From Chloroflexota bacterium (GTDB taxonomy: Bacteria; Chloroflexota; Anaerolineae; Aggregatilineales; Aggregatilineaceae): a stretch of 55,885 nt of DNA. Shown piece by piece: positions 8,316 to 16,637 of this stretch (its first letter is position 1; each line of letters begins with the position of its first letter). The stretch is from assembly GCA_012729765.1 (NCBI GenBank), contig JAAYCM010000139.1, positions 1 through 55,885 of the forward strand, given 5' to 3'. A program made the translations under genes and the position numbers. The notes beneath the pieces were generated by a model. That model did no database searches, was not told the DNA's origin, and saw nothing but the letters and a program-made list of their open reading frames with translations.

Positions 8316-8737
8316 AGCTCAGTACGATGTGGAAAGATGCTCTGGGATCGTTGTTGCGGCGTCCGGCCACCGAGAAGTACCCGTTTGTTCGCCTGCGCGC
8401 GCCAGAACAACTGCGCAGCCAGCTTCACTGGGACCTTGAAGCGTGCACCGGCTGCGGCCTGTGCGCCAAAGACTGCCCGGCTGACGCGATTGAGATCATC
8501 ACGCTGGATCGCAAAGCCAAGCGCTTTGTGTTCCACTACGCCATCGACCGCTGCACCTTCTGTGCGCAGTGCGTGGTAAGCTGCCGTCAGGGCTGCCTGA
8601 AGATGTCCAACGACGAGTGGGAGCTGGCCTCGCTCACCAAAGAGCCATTGCGAGTCTACTACGGAGAAGACGCGGATGTCGAGACCGTCCTGGCGGGAGC
8701 ACCTGAACCGGACGCTGAGCCAGCTCCCGGCGACTGA
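8312..8737 (+). CDS. Two-cluster ferredoxin subunit (NuoI/HycF/MbhN)
   Basis: This 141-residue protein has two [4Fe-4S] motifs: CTGCGLCAKDCP near residues 47-58 and CTFCAQCVVSC near residues 86-96. It would relay electrons between a soluble donor, probably ferredoxin, and the small subunit. The start is the ATG at 8312, which overlaps the NuoH-like stop as ATGA; longer reading frames further upstream are out of register with nuoH and are not real. Its 3' end overlaps the protease gene by 62 bp. The last ~20 residues are acidic and proline-rich. Confidence 0.9.
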   Translation: MKLSTMWKDALGSLLRRPATEKYPFVRLRAPEQLRSQLHWDLEACTGCGLCAKDCPADAIEIITLDRKAKRFVFHYAIDRCTFCAQCVVSCRQGCLKMSNDEWELASLTKEPLRVYYGEDADVETVLAGAPEPDAEPAPGD

Positions 8738-9197
8738 GTCCGGCCCGCGTGTCGCCATCGTCGGCATCGGCCACGAACTGAACGGTGATGATGCAGCCGG
8801 CCTGATAGCTGCCCGCGCGCTGCTGGCGCAGGGGGGCACATCCGACCGGCTGCTGGTGATCGACGCCGGACCCGCGCCCGAAAATCAAACCGGCGTGCTG
8901 CGCGCCTTTCGCCCCGACCTCGTGCTGTTGGTCGATGCGGCGCAGATGAACGAAGCGCCCGGTTCCGTCCGCTGGATCGACTGGCAAGACACGACCGGGA
9001 TCAGCGCGTCCACCCACACGCTGCCCCCCTATATGCTCGCCCGGTTTCTCGTGGCCGAGTTCGGCTGCGTGGTCGCCCTGCTGGGCATCCAGCCGCTCGG
9101 CAACCAGATCGACGCGCCGCTGTCGCCGGTCGTGCAGCAGGCGGTCGATGCCGTGGTCGCTGGGCTGGTCGAGGTGCTAATCTCCCCGGAGCCGTGA
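8676..9197 (+). CDS. Hydrogenase maturation endopeptidase (HycI/M52 family)
   Basis: This 173-residue protease would cut the C-terminal extension of the large subunit after Ni insertion. The HycI pattern is clear: IVGIGHELNGDD near residues 28-39, VIDAGPAPEN at 61-70, LLVDAAQM at 84-91 and STHTLPPYML at 112-121. Likely metal-contact residues, by analogy with HycI, are Asp38, Asp87 and His114. The start at 8676 has GGAG about 12 bases upstream and lies inside the ferredoxin gene; no better in-frame start is available nearer the conserved core. The 3' end overlaps the oppositely oriented pgl gene by 21 bp. Confidence 0.9.
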   Translation: MSRPSWREHLNRTLSQLPATESGPRVAIVGIGHELNGDDAAGLIAARALLAQGGTSDRLLVIDAGPAPENQTGVLRAFRPDLVLLVDAAQMNEAPGSVRWIDWQDTTGISASTHTLPPYMLARFLVAEFGCVVALLGIQPLGNQIDAPLSPVVQQAVDAVVAGLVEVLISPEP

Positions 9198-9917
9198 GGC
9201 CGCTGCCTCGTCTACCATCCAGCGCAGCACGCCGTCACGCGGCTGGATTAATTGTGACGGCAGTTCGTCGGGCTGGTAGGGGCCGCTGATCACGCGGTCC
9301 AGCATCTCCGCCTTTGCTTCCCCCGAAACCATGAAGATCACCTGCGCCGCCGCGTTGATCGCCGGCGGGGTAAGCGTGATCCGCCACGTGTCCAGCTTCT
9401 CGACGTAGTGCGCGACCACCCAGCGCTGATCCTCGTGCAGCGCTGCCGAGTGTGGGAAGAGTGAGGCGGTATGCCCGTCTGGCCCCATGCCTTGCAGCAG
9501 CACGTCGAAGCGGGGCAGGGTGGCGTCCGGCCCGAAGTAGCGCCGCAGCACCGCCTCATACTCTGCCGCCGCCTCGACCGGCTCCGCCTCGCCGCGCATG
9601 CGGTGCACCTGGCCGGGCGGGATGGGCACCTGATCGAGCAGCAGCACGCGCGCCTGGCGGTAGTTGCTGTCGGCGTGATCAGGCGGGACGCTGCGCTCGT
9701 CGCCAAAAAAGACGTGCACCTGCCCCCACGCGATCTGCGGGGCGAACTCGTCCCCGGCGAGCAGTTCAAACAGCGGGCGTGGCGTCGTGCTGCCGCACAG
9801 CCCAATGCTGAAGCGTCCGTGCTGCGCGATCGCCCCGGCGGCTGCCGCCACGATCTGCCCGGCGACGGCTCGCACCAGCTCTGGCACATCCGGGTAAATG
9901 TCAATGCTATCCTGCAT
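9177..9917 (-). CDS. pgl: 6-phosphogluconolactonase
   Basis: This 246-residue protein of the Glucosamine_iso/SugarP_isomerase fold hydrolyses 6-phosphogluconolactone. Typical blocks are [37 protein letters not shown] and [18 protein letters not shown]. It lies directly downstream of zwf with an 11-bp overlap, so the two oxidative pentose phosphate steps are translationally linked. It ends 21 bp inside the convergent hydrogenase protease gene. Confidence 0.93.
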   Translation of the reverse strand: MQDSIDIYPDVPELVRAVAGQIVAAAAGAIAQHGRFSIGLCGSTTPRPLFELLAGDEFAPQIAWGQVHVFFGDERSVPPDHADSNYRQARVLLLDQVPIPPGQVHRMRGEAEPVEAAAEYEAVLRRYFGPDATLPRFDVLLQGMGPDGHTASLFPHSAALHEDQRWVVAHYVEKLDTWRITLTPPAINAAAQVIFMVSGEAKAEMLDRVISGPYQPDELPSQLIQPRDGVLRWMVDEAAASRLRGD

Positions 9918-11376
9918 GGCGTTCTCCGTGATCCATACAGCCCGTCCACCACCAGCGCTCGTCGCGCATCAGGAATTGATCGGCCTCGTGCGGCCCCATG
10001 CTGCCGGTCGGATACGTCACCAGCGGCGGGGCGGCGGGCGCTTCCCAGCTTTCCAGGATCGGATCGATAAGCTGCCATGCCGCCTCGATCTCGTCGCTGC
10101 GCGTGAAGAGCGACGCGTCGCCATTCAGCGCGTCGAGCAGCAGCCGCTCATACGCATCCGGCAGCGCGCCATCGCCGAACGACGAGCGGTAATGAAACTC
10201 CATATCGACCGACTGCGTTTCGCGCGTCGAACCGGGCACCTTGGCCTCGAACTTGAGATGTATCCCCTCGTCGGGCTGGATGCACAGCGAGAGCGCGTTG
10301 GGCGAAAAACACTCCTCTTCCAGACCGCCGAACATGAGGTGGGGCGGGCATTTGAACACGACCACGATCTCGCTCGCCTTGAGCGCCAGCCCCTTGCCAG
10401 AGCGCAGGTAGAACGGCACGCCCTGCCAGCGCCAGTTGTCGATGTGCAGCTTGAGCGCGGCATAAGTCGCCGTTTGCGATCCCATTGTCACGCCCGGCTC
10501 GTTCAGATAGCCCTCATACTGCGCGCGGATCGTGTTCTCAGGCTCGATGGGGCGGATCGACTGGAAGACCTTCACCTTCTCGTTGCGCAGCGCGTCGGCG
10601 TTGAACGAGGCCGGCGGCTCCATCGCCACCAGCGCGAGCAGTTGCAGCAGGTGGTTTTGGAACATATCGCGCAGCACCCCGGCATGATCGTAATAGCCCG
10701 CGCGGTGCCCGATCGTCACCGACTCGGCTACCGTGATCTGCACGTGATCGACGTAGTTACGGTTCCACACCGGCTCGAAGATCGTGTTGGCGAAGCGGAA
10801 GAACAGGATATTCTGAGCCGTCTCTTTGCCGAGGTAGTGATCGATCCGGTAGACCTGGCGCTCGTCAAATGTCTCATGGATGATCCGGTTCAGCTCGCGT
10901 GCCGAGGTCAGATCGTGCCCGAACGGCTTCTCGACCACGACATGCCGCCAGCCGCCGTTCTCGCGCGCCATACCGTGCCGCCCCAACCGCTCGACAATCG
11001 GCACATACAGCGTCGGCGCGACGGCCAGATAGTAGATGCGGTTGGCCGGTCCCTGCTCCAGCTCTTCCAAAAAGTCGCTCAGGTCCTCATAGCTGGCGTC
11101 TTCCGCCGCATTGAAGGGACGGTACCAGATATGCTGGGCGCACTTCTGCCAACCGGGGCTGACCTCGCCGGGCGTATACTCCTGCAGGCCGGCGTAGAGG
11201 TGCTGGCGGAATTCGTCGTGCGAAAAGGGGCTGCGCGACAGCCCAACGATGTTCAACCGTTCGGGGAGCCGCCCCTTGCGGAACAGATTATAGAGAGCCG
11301 GGATCAGCTTGCGCTCGGTCAGGTCGCCCGAAGCGCCAAAGATCACTACAGTCGTCGCCGTCTCGTCTTGAGACAT
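9907..11376 (-). CDS. zwf: Glucose-6-phosphate dehydrogenase
   Basis: This 489-residue NAD(P)-dependent enzyme makes 6-phosphogluconolactone. The nucleotide-binding motif [20 protein letters not shown] begins at residue 11, and the active-site block [13 protein letters not shown] follows near residue 180. I chose the ATG at 11376 because AGGAG lies about 10 bases upstream; an in-frame start 14 codons earlier has no support. Cotranscribed with pgl. No edd (6-phosphogluconate dehydratase) or gnd is present nearby. Confidence 0.95.
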   Translation of the reverse strand: MSQDETATTVVIFGASGDLTERKLIPALYNLFRKGRLPERLNIVGLSRSPFSHDEFRQHLYAGLQEYTPGEVSPGWQKCAQHIWYRPFNAAEDASYEDLSDFLEELEQGPANRIYYLAVAPTLYVPIVERLGRHGMARENGGWRHVVVEKPFGHDLTSARELNRIIHETFDERQVYRIDHYLGKETAQNILFFRFANTIFEPVWNRNYVDHVQITVAESVTIGHRAGYYDHAGVLRDMFQNHLLQLLALVAMEPPASFNADALRNEKVKVFQSIRPIEPENTIRAQYEGYLNEPGVTMGSQTATYAALKLHIDNWRWQGVPFYLRSGKGLALKASEIVVVFKCPPHLMFGGLEEECFSPNALSLCIQPDEGIHLKFEAKVPGSTRETQSVDMEFHYRSSFGDGALPDAYERLLLDALNGDASLFTRSDEIEAAWQLIDPILESWEAPAAPPLVTYPTGSMGPHEADQFLMRDERWWWTGCMDHGERHAG

Positions 11377-11431
11377 CCGATCGAACTCCTTTATCCGCGC
11401 AGCGTGGCGCGACCTCAATGATGTGAGCGGA

Positions 11432-12211
11432 TTACACGGCGGCGATTAGCCGCGCGATGGCCGAGAAATAGCGGTCGATGCCATAGAGCAGCAGGTCGTT
11501 GTGCCCGGCAGCGGGGATCAACTCCAGGAACTTGAGGGCGGCAGGTGAGGCGTTGTAGAGCAGTTGTCCGTTGTCTACCGGGATCACGCTGTCGCGCATG
11601 CCGTGAATGACCAGCAGCGGCAGCCGGATACGGGCAATCTTGCTCAGGTTTTGGATCGGATCGGGCAGCCCTTCCAGCACGCGCGCCGGCAAACCCAGCC
11701 GCACCAGCAGCGGGATCGCGTGGGCGAAGGCACTTTCCAGGATCAGGCCGTGGAACTGGTCCGGGTAGCGGTCGGCGGCCTCGATCGCGCACGCGCTGCC
11801 CAGCGAGCGTCCCATGACAATCGGGGCCTGGTGCACGATACCCGCGTGCTCCAGGATACCCGGCAGCGCTTCGACCACCGGCCCCACGTCGGCCAGCAGG
11901 GCGCTGACACTTGGCTCGCCGGTGCTCCAGCCATAGCCGCGATAATCCACCACCAGCAGCGACGCGCCCGACTGGCGGTAATCCGGTGCGAAGCAGTCAT
12001 AATCGGCAGCGTTCTCGCCGTTGCCGTGAAAGTAGAGCACGACCGCTTTGGCGTCAGGGACCGCGTGCAGGCGGTAGCCCAGCTCGACTCCATCCGCAAC
12101 CGGGATCGCGCCGTCATAGAGGTTGTCGCGCGGCTTCTCGTTGCGGATGGCCGCGCGGGGATAGAACAGTGCAGACAGCACCAGTGGGTTATCCAGCAGG
12201 TTAGTCATCAT
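11432..12211 (-). CDS. Alpha/beta hydrolase (serine hydrolase)
   Basis: This 259-residue protein has an alpha/beta-hydrolase fold. The oxyanion region [12 protein letters not shown] (near residue 60), nucleophile elbow GRSLGS (near 133), a later acidic residue in HGMRDSVIP and the histidine of AAGHNDLLL complete the likely Ser-Asp-His triad. The architecture matches the ABHD13/BEM46-like subgroup. Substrate unknown. There is no signal peptide. GGAG lies about 11 bases before the first ATG; a second ATG follows immediately. Confidence 0.85.
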   Translation of the reverse strand: MMTNLLDNPLVLSALFYPRAAIRNEKPRDNLYDGAIPVADGVELGYRLHAVPDAKAVVLYFHGNGENAADYDCFAPDYRQSGASLLVVDYRGYGWSTGEPSVSALLADVGPVVEALPGILEHAGIVHQAPIVMGRSLGSACAIEAADRYPDQFHGLILESAFAHAIPLLVRLGLPARVLEGLPDPIQNLSKIARIRLPLLVIHGMRDSVIPVDNGQLLYNASPAALKFLELIPAAGHNDLLLYGIDRYFSAIARLIAAV

Positions 12212-12295
12212 GGCAGCTTCTCCCAGGAACGCTAACGAGCACTCCCCCTCTGGTCATCGCAGGTTGTCGGACCGTGTGCATTTGCCAGCCGGCGA

Positions 12296-12799
12296 TCAGT
12301 CCGTAGCCCACAGGCTGATGACGAACAGCACCATGATCGCGGCGCTGGTGGCAAACTCGACCACCGTGCTCAACAGGTAGAGTTTGAGCGCCACGCGCCC
12401 GGCGGTCATCGCCTCGCGGATCTGGCCCAGGCGCATGAACTCGACCAGCAGCGCCCCGACGACCAGCCCGATCACCGTGCCGAGGAGCGGAATCGGGATG
12501 ACGAACGAACCGACCACCGCCCCGGCCAGGCTGCCGAGGGTCGTCAGACACGATCCGCCCTGGGTTTTCACGCCCATCGCCTGCATCCAGATATCCGAGG
12601 TTGCCCCGGCCACCATCAGCAGTGTCATGAGCGCGATCACCAGCAGCGGCGTGCGCTCGAAATCGGTCAGGAAGGCGAAACCAAGCGCGATAGCCCACAT
12701 CAGCACCGGGCCGGGTAGCAGCGGGATTACCGACAGCAGCAGGCTGAGGCCCATCAGCACCAGTGCGATCACGATCAGGGCCGATTCGGCAAGTTCCAT
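12296..12799 (-). CDS. DUF456 family membrane protein
   Basis: This 167-residue protein has about four to five membrane helices. The arrangement GLSLLLSVIPLLPGPVLMW followed by glycine-rich helices (GSLAGAVVGSFVIPIPLLGTVIG) is characteristic of DUF456 proteins. No biochemical role is established for the family. It lies on the same strand between the hydrolase and the homocysteine methyltransferase-like gene, but gaps of 84 and 40 bp do not prove cotranscription. Confidence 0.8.
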   Translation of the reverse strand: MELAESALIVIALVLMGLSLLLSVIPLLPGPVLMWAIALGFAFLTDFERTPLLVIALMTLLMVAGATSDIWMQAMGVKTQGGSCLTTLGSLAGAVVGSFVIPIPLLGTVIGLVVGALLVEFMRLGQIREAMTAGRVALKLYLLSTVVEFATSAAIMVLFVISLWATD

Positions 12800-12839
12800 C
12801 GTTATCCTATCACCGTCTCAGAGCGCTGAACGCGTGCGC

Positions 12840-13727
12840 TTAATTCGAGCGCAAACGCTGCGCGATGGCGCGGATATGCTCCGGTGTGCTGCCGCAGCAC
12901 GCGCCCACGATCCGCGCACCGAGATCATACACCCGGCCCGCGTACTCGCCCATCACATCCGGCGTGGCATGATAGACTGCGACGCCCGCTTCCAGGCGAG
13001 GCAGCCCGGCGTTGGCCTTGGCGATCAGCGGCAGGCTCGTCCCGGCGTCATGCATTTTGGCGATCACGCCTTCGATCTCGTCGGGGCCGTTGCCGCAGTT
13101 CGCGCCCAGCGCCACGACATCAAGCTCGCTCAGCGTCGCCAGCGCTTTTTCCGGCGTGACGCCCATCATCGTGCGGCCTTTGGTGTCGAACGTCATCGTG
13201 GCGATCACCGGCAGCGCCGGCGCGACTTCGCGGCAGGCTTCCACCGCCGCGCGCACCTCTTCCAGATCCGACATCGTCTCGATCCACAGCACGTCCACCC
13301 CGCCCTCGACCAGCCCAAGCGCCTGCTCTTTGAACGCCGCGACCGCGTCCTCGAAGGCGAGATCGCCCAGCGGCTCCAGCAGCCTGCCGGTCGGCCCGAT
13401 ATCCCCCGCGACCAGGACCGGGTAAGCGGCGGCGTCGGCTTCGGCGCGGGCCAGCTCGGCAGCGGCGCGATTCAATTCCGTCGCGCGCTCGCGCAGGTCC
13501 TCATGCAGCCGGTAGCGGTTGCCCCCGAAGGTGTTGGTCAGGATGATCTGTGCCCCGGCTTCGATATAGGCTCGCTGCACGGCGCGGATCGCGTCGGGCC
13601 GTTCGACATTCCAGCGCTCCGGCGAATCGCCGCGCTCCAATCCCTGGGCAAACAGCATCGTGCCCATCCCGCCATCGGCTACGATCGGCTGTCCATCGGC
13701 CAGCAAAGCGTCGAATGAGGTTCGCAT
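12840..13727 (-). CDS. Homocysteine S-methyltransferase family protein
   Basis: This 295-residue protein consists of a single S-methyltransferase barrel (as in BHMT and MetH-N). It opens with PIVADGGMGTMLFAQGLERG and has LTNTFGGNRYRL near residue 63. The three zinc-ligand cysteines are present: Cys211 (GANCGNGP) and Cys277/Cys278 (GACCGSTPEHI). It transfers a methyl group to a thiol such as homocysteine; the donor is unknown because no folate or cobalamin domain is attached. I chose the ATG at 13727, with GGAGGAG upstream; the longer frame would run back into the tRNA gene. No SAM riboswitch is recognisable upstream. Confidence 0.87.
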   Translation of the reverse strand: MRTSFDALLADGQPIVADGGMGTMLFAQGLERGDSPERWNVERPDAIRAVQRAYIEAGAQIILTNTFGGNRYRLHEDLRERATELNRAAAELARAEADAAAYPVLVAGDIGPTGRLLEPLGDLAFEDAVAAFKEQALGLVEGGVDVLWIETMSDLEEVRAAVEACREVAPALPVIATMTFDTKGRTMMGVTPEKALATLSELDVVALGANCGNGPDEIEGVIAKMHDAGTSLPLIAKANAGLPRLEAGVAVYHATPDVMGEYAGRVYDLGARIVGACCGSTPEHIRAIAQRLRSN

Positions 13728-13845
13728 CGGCTGTCTCCTCCCGCGTGTGAGTCCGATCTTGTATTCTACCGCCCCTGGCGGGGTTGCGCGATAACCGGTT
13801 GCGCCCAACAGCCCAAAAGATTGTACGGGACTCGCGCGCGAAAAC

Positions 13846-13881
13846 AAAACAAAAAGCCCAGGTCGTTTTAAGGACCTGGGC
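13846..13881 (-). terminator. Rho-independent terminator of tRNA-Leu
   Basis: On the minus strand GCCCAGGTC pairs with GACCTGGGC (13856-13881), followed by TTTTTGTTTTG. It sits 8 bp beyond the 3' end of the tRNA gene and is well formed. Confidence 0.88.
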
Positions 13882-13889
13882 CTGCTGTA

Positions 13890-13973
13890 TGCCGAAGGTG
13901 GGAGTCGAACCCACACCCCCGTACGGGGACTACGCCCTGAACGTAGCGCGTCTGCCAATTCCGCCACTTCGGC
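13890..13973 (-). tRNA. tRNA-Leu (CAG anticodon)
   Basis: The 84-nt minus-strand gene folds into a class II tRNA. The acceptor is GCCGAAG/CTTCGGC with discriminator A. The anticodon stem CTACG/CGTAG encloses the loop TTCAGGG (anticodon CAG). A long variable arm has a CCCC/GGGG stem, and the T arm is GTGGG-TTCGACT-CCCAC. The 3' CCA is not encoded. The long variable arm and CAG anticodon identify leucine. Confidence 0.96.
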
Positions 13974-13988
13974 GTTGAATATGCGTTC

Positions 13989-14016
13989 ATTTTAGCCTGA
14001 TTCGGCTCACTGTCAA
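13989..14016 (-). promoter_or_regulatory. Sigma-70-type promoter of tRNA-Leu
   Basis: On the minus strand TTGACA (14011-14016) and TAAAAT (13989-13994) are separated by 16 bp, with the -10 about 15 bp upstream of the tRNA 5' end. Confidence 0.7.
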
Positions 14017-14153
14017 GGGCTAAGTTCGCGCGCGATCGGGTTCTGTGGCGTGCCGGATGTGCGCTATAATGCAGGGCAATAGAGTTTGGAATCTGGACGG
14101 CTCGCCGTCCGCGTACCCGGAAAGGAGTCAGGGCGCTCTGCCCGCTTTAAAAA

Positions 14154-15158
14154 ATGGACTACCGTTTTATGGGGCGAACCGGCCTCAAAGTTTCCGAGTT
14201 ATGCTTCGGCACCCAGACTTTCGGCTGGGGGGCCGATCAGGCCGCTGCCGGGCAGATGGCGAACCAGTTTGTCGAAGCCGGCGGCAACTTCTTTGACACG
14301 TCCAATATTTACAACGAGGGCCAGTCCGAGACGATCCTGGGGCGCTGGCTGAAAGATCGCTCCGACCGGGCGCAGTTGGTGATCGCGACCAAAGTCTTTT
14401 TCCCGGCTGGCTCCGGTCCCAACGATGCCGGCCTATCGCGCAAGCACATTCTCGACCAGATCGACCGCAGCCTGCGCCGCCTGCAAACCGACTATGTGGA
14501 CCTCTACCAGATGCACTGCTGGGACGCCTCGACGCCGCTCGAAGAGACGCTGCGCGCGCTCGATGACGTGGTGCGGGCGGGCAAGGTGCGCTATATCGGC
14601 GCGTCGAATTACACGCCCGCGCAGCTCATGCGCGCGATCATGCTCAGCGAGCAGCACGGTTGGCCGCGCTTCGACTGCCTCCAGCCGGAATACAGCCTGC
14701 TGGTGCGCAGCACGGAATGGGAGCTGCTGCCGCTTTGCCGCGAGTACGGCATCGGGGTGATCGCGTGGTCGCCGCTGGCCGGGGGCTGGCTGACCGGCAA
14801 GTACCGCCGCAACCAGCCGCCGCCGCCCGACAGCCGGGTGGGGCGTGGGGATCGGTGGGATGACCTGCCCGAACAGCGCGAGACGGAGAGAACCTGGCAG
14901 ATCATTGATGCCCTGGTCGAGATCGCGGAGCAGCGCGGCAAGACTCCGGCCCAGGTCGCGCTCAACTGGGTGCTGCACAAGCCGGGCGTCACCGCGCCGA
15001 TCTTCGGGGCGCGCACGCCGCAGCAGTTGGAGCAGAATCTCGGCAGTGTGGGCTGGAGCCTGGCCCCGGACGAGGTCGCGCGCCTGGATCAAGCCAGCGC
15101 GATCCCGCTGCCCTCGCCCTACAGCTTCATCCAGCGCTACACGCGCCCGCGCATCTGA
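14154..15158 (+). CDS. Aldo/keto reductase
   Basis: This 334-residue NADPH-type oxidoreductase of the AKR barrel family is closest in layout to YghZ/Kv-beta/AKR11-14 proteins. The catalytic tetrad is visible as Asp48 and Tyr53 (FFDTSNIYNEG), Lys80 (VIATKVFF) and His121 (LYQMHCWD). The C-terminal cofactor loop APIFGARTPQQLEQNLG is standard. Substrate unknown; it could act on sugars or aldehydes from the adjacent carbohydrate island. The ribosome-binding site is weak near the ATG (AAGGAG lies ~30 bp upstream), so the start is slightly uncertain. TATAAT at 14065-14070 is a possible -10 box. Confidence 0.9.
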   Translation: MDYRFMGRTGLKVSELCFGTQTFGWGADQAAAGQMANQFVEAGGNFFDTSNIYNEGQSETILGRWLKDRSDRAQLVIATKVFFPAGSGPNDAGLSRKHILDQIDRSLRRLQTDYVDLYQMHCWDASTPLEETLRALDDVVRAGKVRYIGASNYTPAQLMRAIMLSEQHGWPRFDCLQPEYSLLVRSTEWELLPLCREYGIGVIAWSPLAGGWLTGKYRRNQPPPPDSRVGRGDRWDDLPEQRETERTWQIIDALVEIAEQRGKTPAQVALNWVLHKPGVTAPIFGARTPQQLEQNLGSVGWSLAPDEVARLDQASAIPLPSPYSFIQRYTRPRI

Positions 15159-15171
15159 TTTCGTCCATGGT

Positions 15172-15198
15172 GCAGGGGCGTGAATGATGCGCCTCTGC
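15172..15198. terminator. Hairpin between convergent genes
   Basis: GCAGGGGCG (15172-15180) pairs with CGCCTCTGC (15190-15198), allowing one G-U pair, in the 48-bp gap between the aldo/keto reductase and the convergent HAD gene. There is no clear T-run, so it may work weakly or only with Rho. Confidence 0.4.
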
Positions 15199-15206
15199 CG
15201 TATCCC

Positions 15207-15875
15207 CTACATCCGCCGCCGCTCGACTTCGGCCAGCAGCTCCACCAGCGGCCAACCGGCCAGCGAGTCCAGCTGCAGATCGGCGTGTGACAGGTCCAGG
15301 TGGCGCGTGAGATCGTTGGGTACGGCCACACAGAAGATGCCCGCCGCTTGCGCCGCGTGGATCCCGTTAGGCGAATCCTCGAACGCGAGCGCGCTGTGCG
15401 CCGCAACGCCGAGCGTTTCCAGCGCGCCGGTGTAGACCGCCGGATCGGGCTTGACCTGCGCCACGTCGTCGGCACAGCTTATGCAGTCGAAGGCATCGAG
15501 CAGGCTGAGCCGCGCCAGGTGATCGACCAGCCAGCGCCGCGACGAGCTGGACGCCAGCCCGACCTTCAGCCCCAGCCGCCGCGCTTCGGACAGATAATCT
15601 GCTATGCCGGGCCGGGGCGCTTCACGCGCGGCTAGCGCGATATGTCGCGCCTTGCACGCCCGGTTCAGGTGCGCGTGATCGACGGCCCGCCCGATCTGGG
15701 CTTCCAGGTGGGCGCAGGCGTCGAAGGCTTCCGGCGCAGTGCCGATGCTCACCGCCCAGTCTGCCAAAATCAGCTCCGCCCCGTGTGCGTGATAGATCTC
15801 CTGCCACGCGATGAACTCCGGCATTTCGGTGTCCACGATCAGCCCGTCGAAGTCGAAGATCAGCGCCTCGATCAT
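15207..15875 (-). CDS. HAD-family sugar phosphatase / phosphomutase-like
   Basis: This 222-residue HAD hydrolase has a C1-type helical cap. The motifs are DFDGLIVDTE (residues 8-17, nucleophile and acid aspartates), ASSSS near 117, VKPDPAVY with the conserved Lys near 150, and FEDSPNG near 172. This is the beta-phosphoglucomutase/phosphatase subgroup that acts on small sugar phosphates. It is the last gene of the kinase-aldolase-phosphatase operon, 12 bp after the aldolase, which suggests a role on an intermediate or side product of that pathway. Confidence 0.85.
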   Translation of the reverse strand: MIEALIFDFDGLIVDTEMPEFIAWQEIYHAHGAELILADWAVSIGTAPEAFDACAHLEAQIGRAVDHAHLNRACKARHIALAAREAPRPGIADYLSEARRLGLKVGLASSSSRRWLVDHLARLSLLDAFDCISCADDVAQVKPDPAVYTGALETLGVAAHSALAFEDSPNGIHAAQAAGIFCVAVPNDLTRHLDLSHADLQLDSLAGWPLVELLAEVERRRM

Positions 15876-15887
15876 CCTGCGCGTACC

Positions 15888-16559
15888 TTAGCCCCGGATG
15901 GTGCGGATCAGCGCCAGTGTCGAGCTGACGGCGTCCTGGATCGCCTGGAAATCTCCGGCCTTGACCCAGTCCTTGCGCACCAGATTGCTGCCCATCCCCA
16001 CGCACGCGACCCCCGCCTCGAACCAGCTGCGCAGGTTGGATTCTTCGAGCGTCACGCCGCCGGTCGGCATGATGCGCGACCAGGGACGCGGGCCGAGCAG
16101 CGCCTTGACGAAGCCAGGGCCGCCGACCGCGCTGCCGGGAAACGCCTTGACGATCTCCGCGCCCCATTCCTCAGCGGTGGCGATCTCGTTCACGCTGCCG
16201 CAGCCGGGCATATACGCGATCTTGCGCCGGTTGCACAGCCGCGCGATCTCCTCGTTGAAGGTCGGGCCGACGATGAAGTTGGCCCCGTGCGCCAGAAACA
16301 GCGCGGCGGTCGGCGCATCTTCGACCGAGCCGACGCCCACGATCAGATCGGGGTGGGCCTGGGCGCAGTGCTTGATCAGCGGGCTGAAGACTTCAATGGC
16401 GAAATCGCCCCGGTTGGTGAACTCCAGCACGTGGCCGCCGCCGTTGGCCAGCGCCCCCGCGATCTGCTTGGCGGTTTCCAAATCACCATTGTAAAACAGC
16501 GGGACCATGCCGTCGGCCAGAATCGTGTTGTAGACCGTGAGACGATCAAAGCGAGCCAT
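15888..16559 (-). CDS. KDPG/KHG aldolase family protein
   Basis: This 223-residue class I aldolase barrel fits the 2-keto-3-deoxy-6-phosphogluconate/4-hydroxy-2-oxoglutarate family. Glu46 (VLEFTNRG) and the Schiff-base lysine Lys138 (AEIVKAFPGSAVGG) occupy the positions of Glu45 and Lys133 in E. coli Eda, and MPTGGVTLEE matches the phosphate-binding loop. Two details differ from Eda: FTNRG replaces VTLRT, and KAFPGSAVGG replaces KFFPAE, so the natural substrate may not be KDPG. No edd or pfkB-type KDG kinase is nearby; the operon instead supplies an FGGY kinase. Confidence 0.85.
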   Translation of the reverse strand: MARFDRLTVYNTILADGMVPLFYNGDLETAKQIAGALANGGGHVLEFTNRGDFAIEVFSPLIKHCAQAHPDLIVGVGSVEDAPTAALFLAHGANFIVGPTFNEEIARLCNRRKIAYMPGCGSVNEIATAEEWGAEIVKAFPGSAVGGPGFVKALLGPRPWSRIMPTGGVTLEESNLRSWFEAGVACVGMGSNLVRKDWVKAGDFQAIQDAVSSTLALIRTIRG

Positions 16560-16637
16560 GTTGGTTATCTCCTGAATGCAGTGCGGGACAGCGCAAGAAT
16601 TTTACCCGATCAAGCGGACGCCGGCAGGGTGGGACTG

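Noticed and set aside
13728..13845. SAM or cobalamin riboswitch before the S-methyltransferase gene
   Set aside because: No recognisable kink-turn, core or B12-box elements; only a short GC hairpin is present.
13728..13967. N-terminal extension of the homocysteine S-methyltransferase into the tRNA gene
   Set aside because: It translates tRNA-Leu and its terminator; a strong ribosome-binding site supports the start at 13727.
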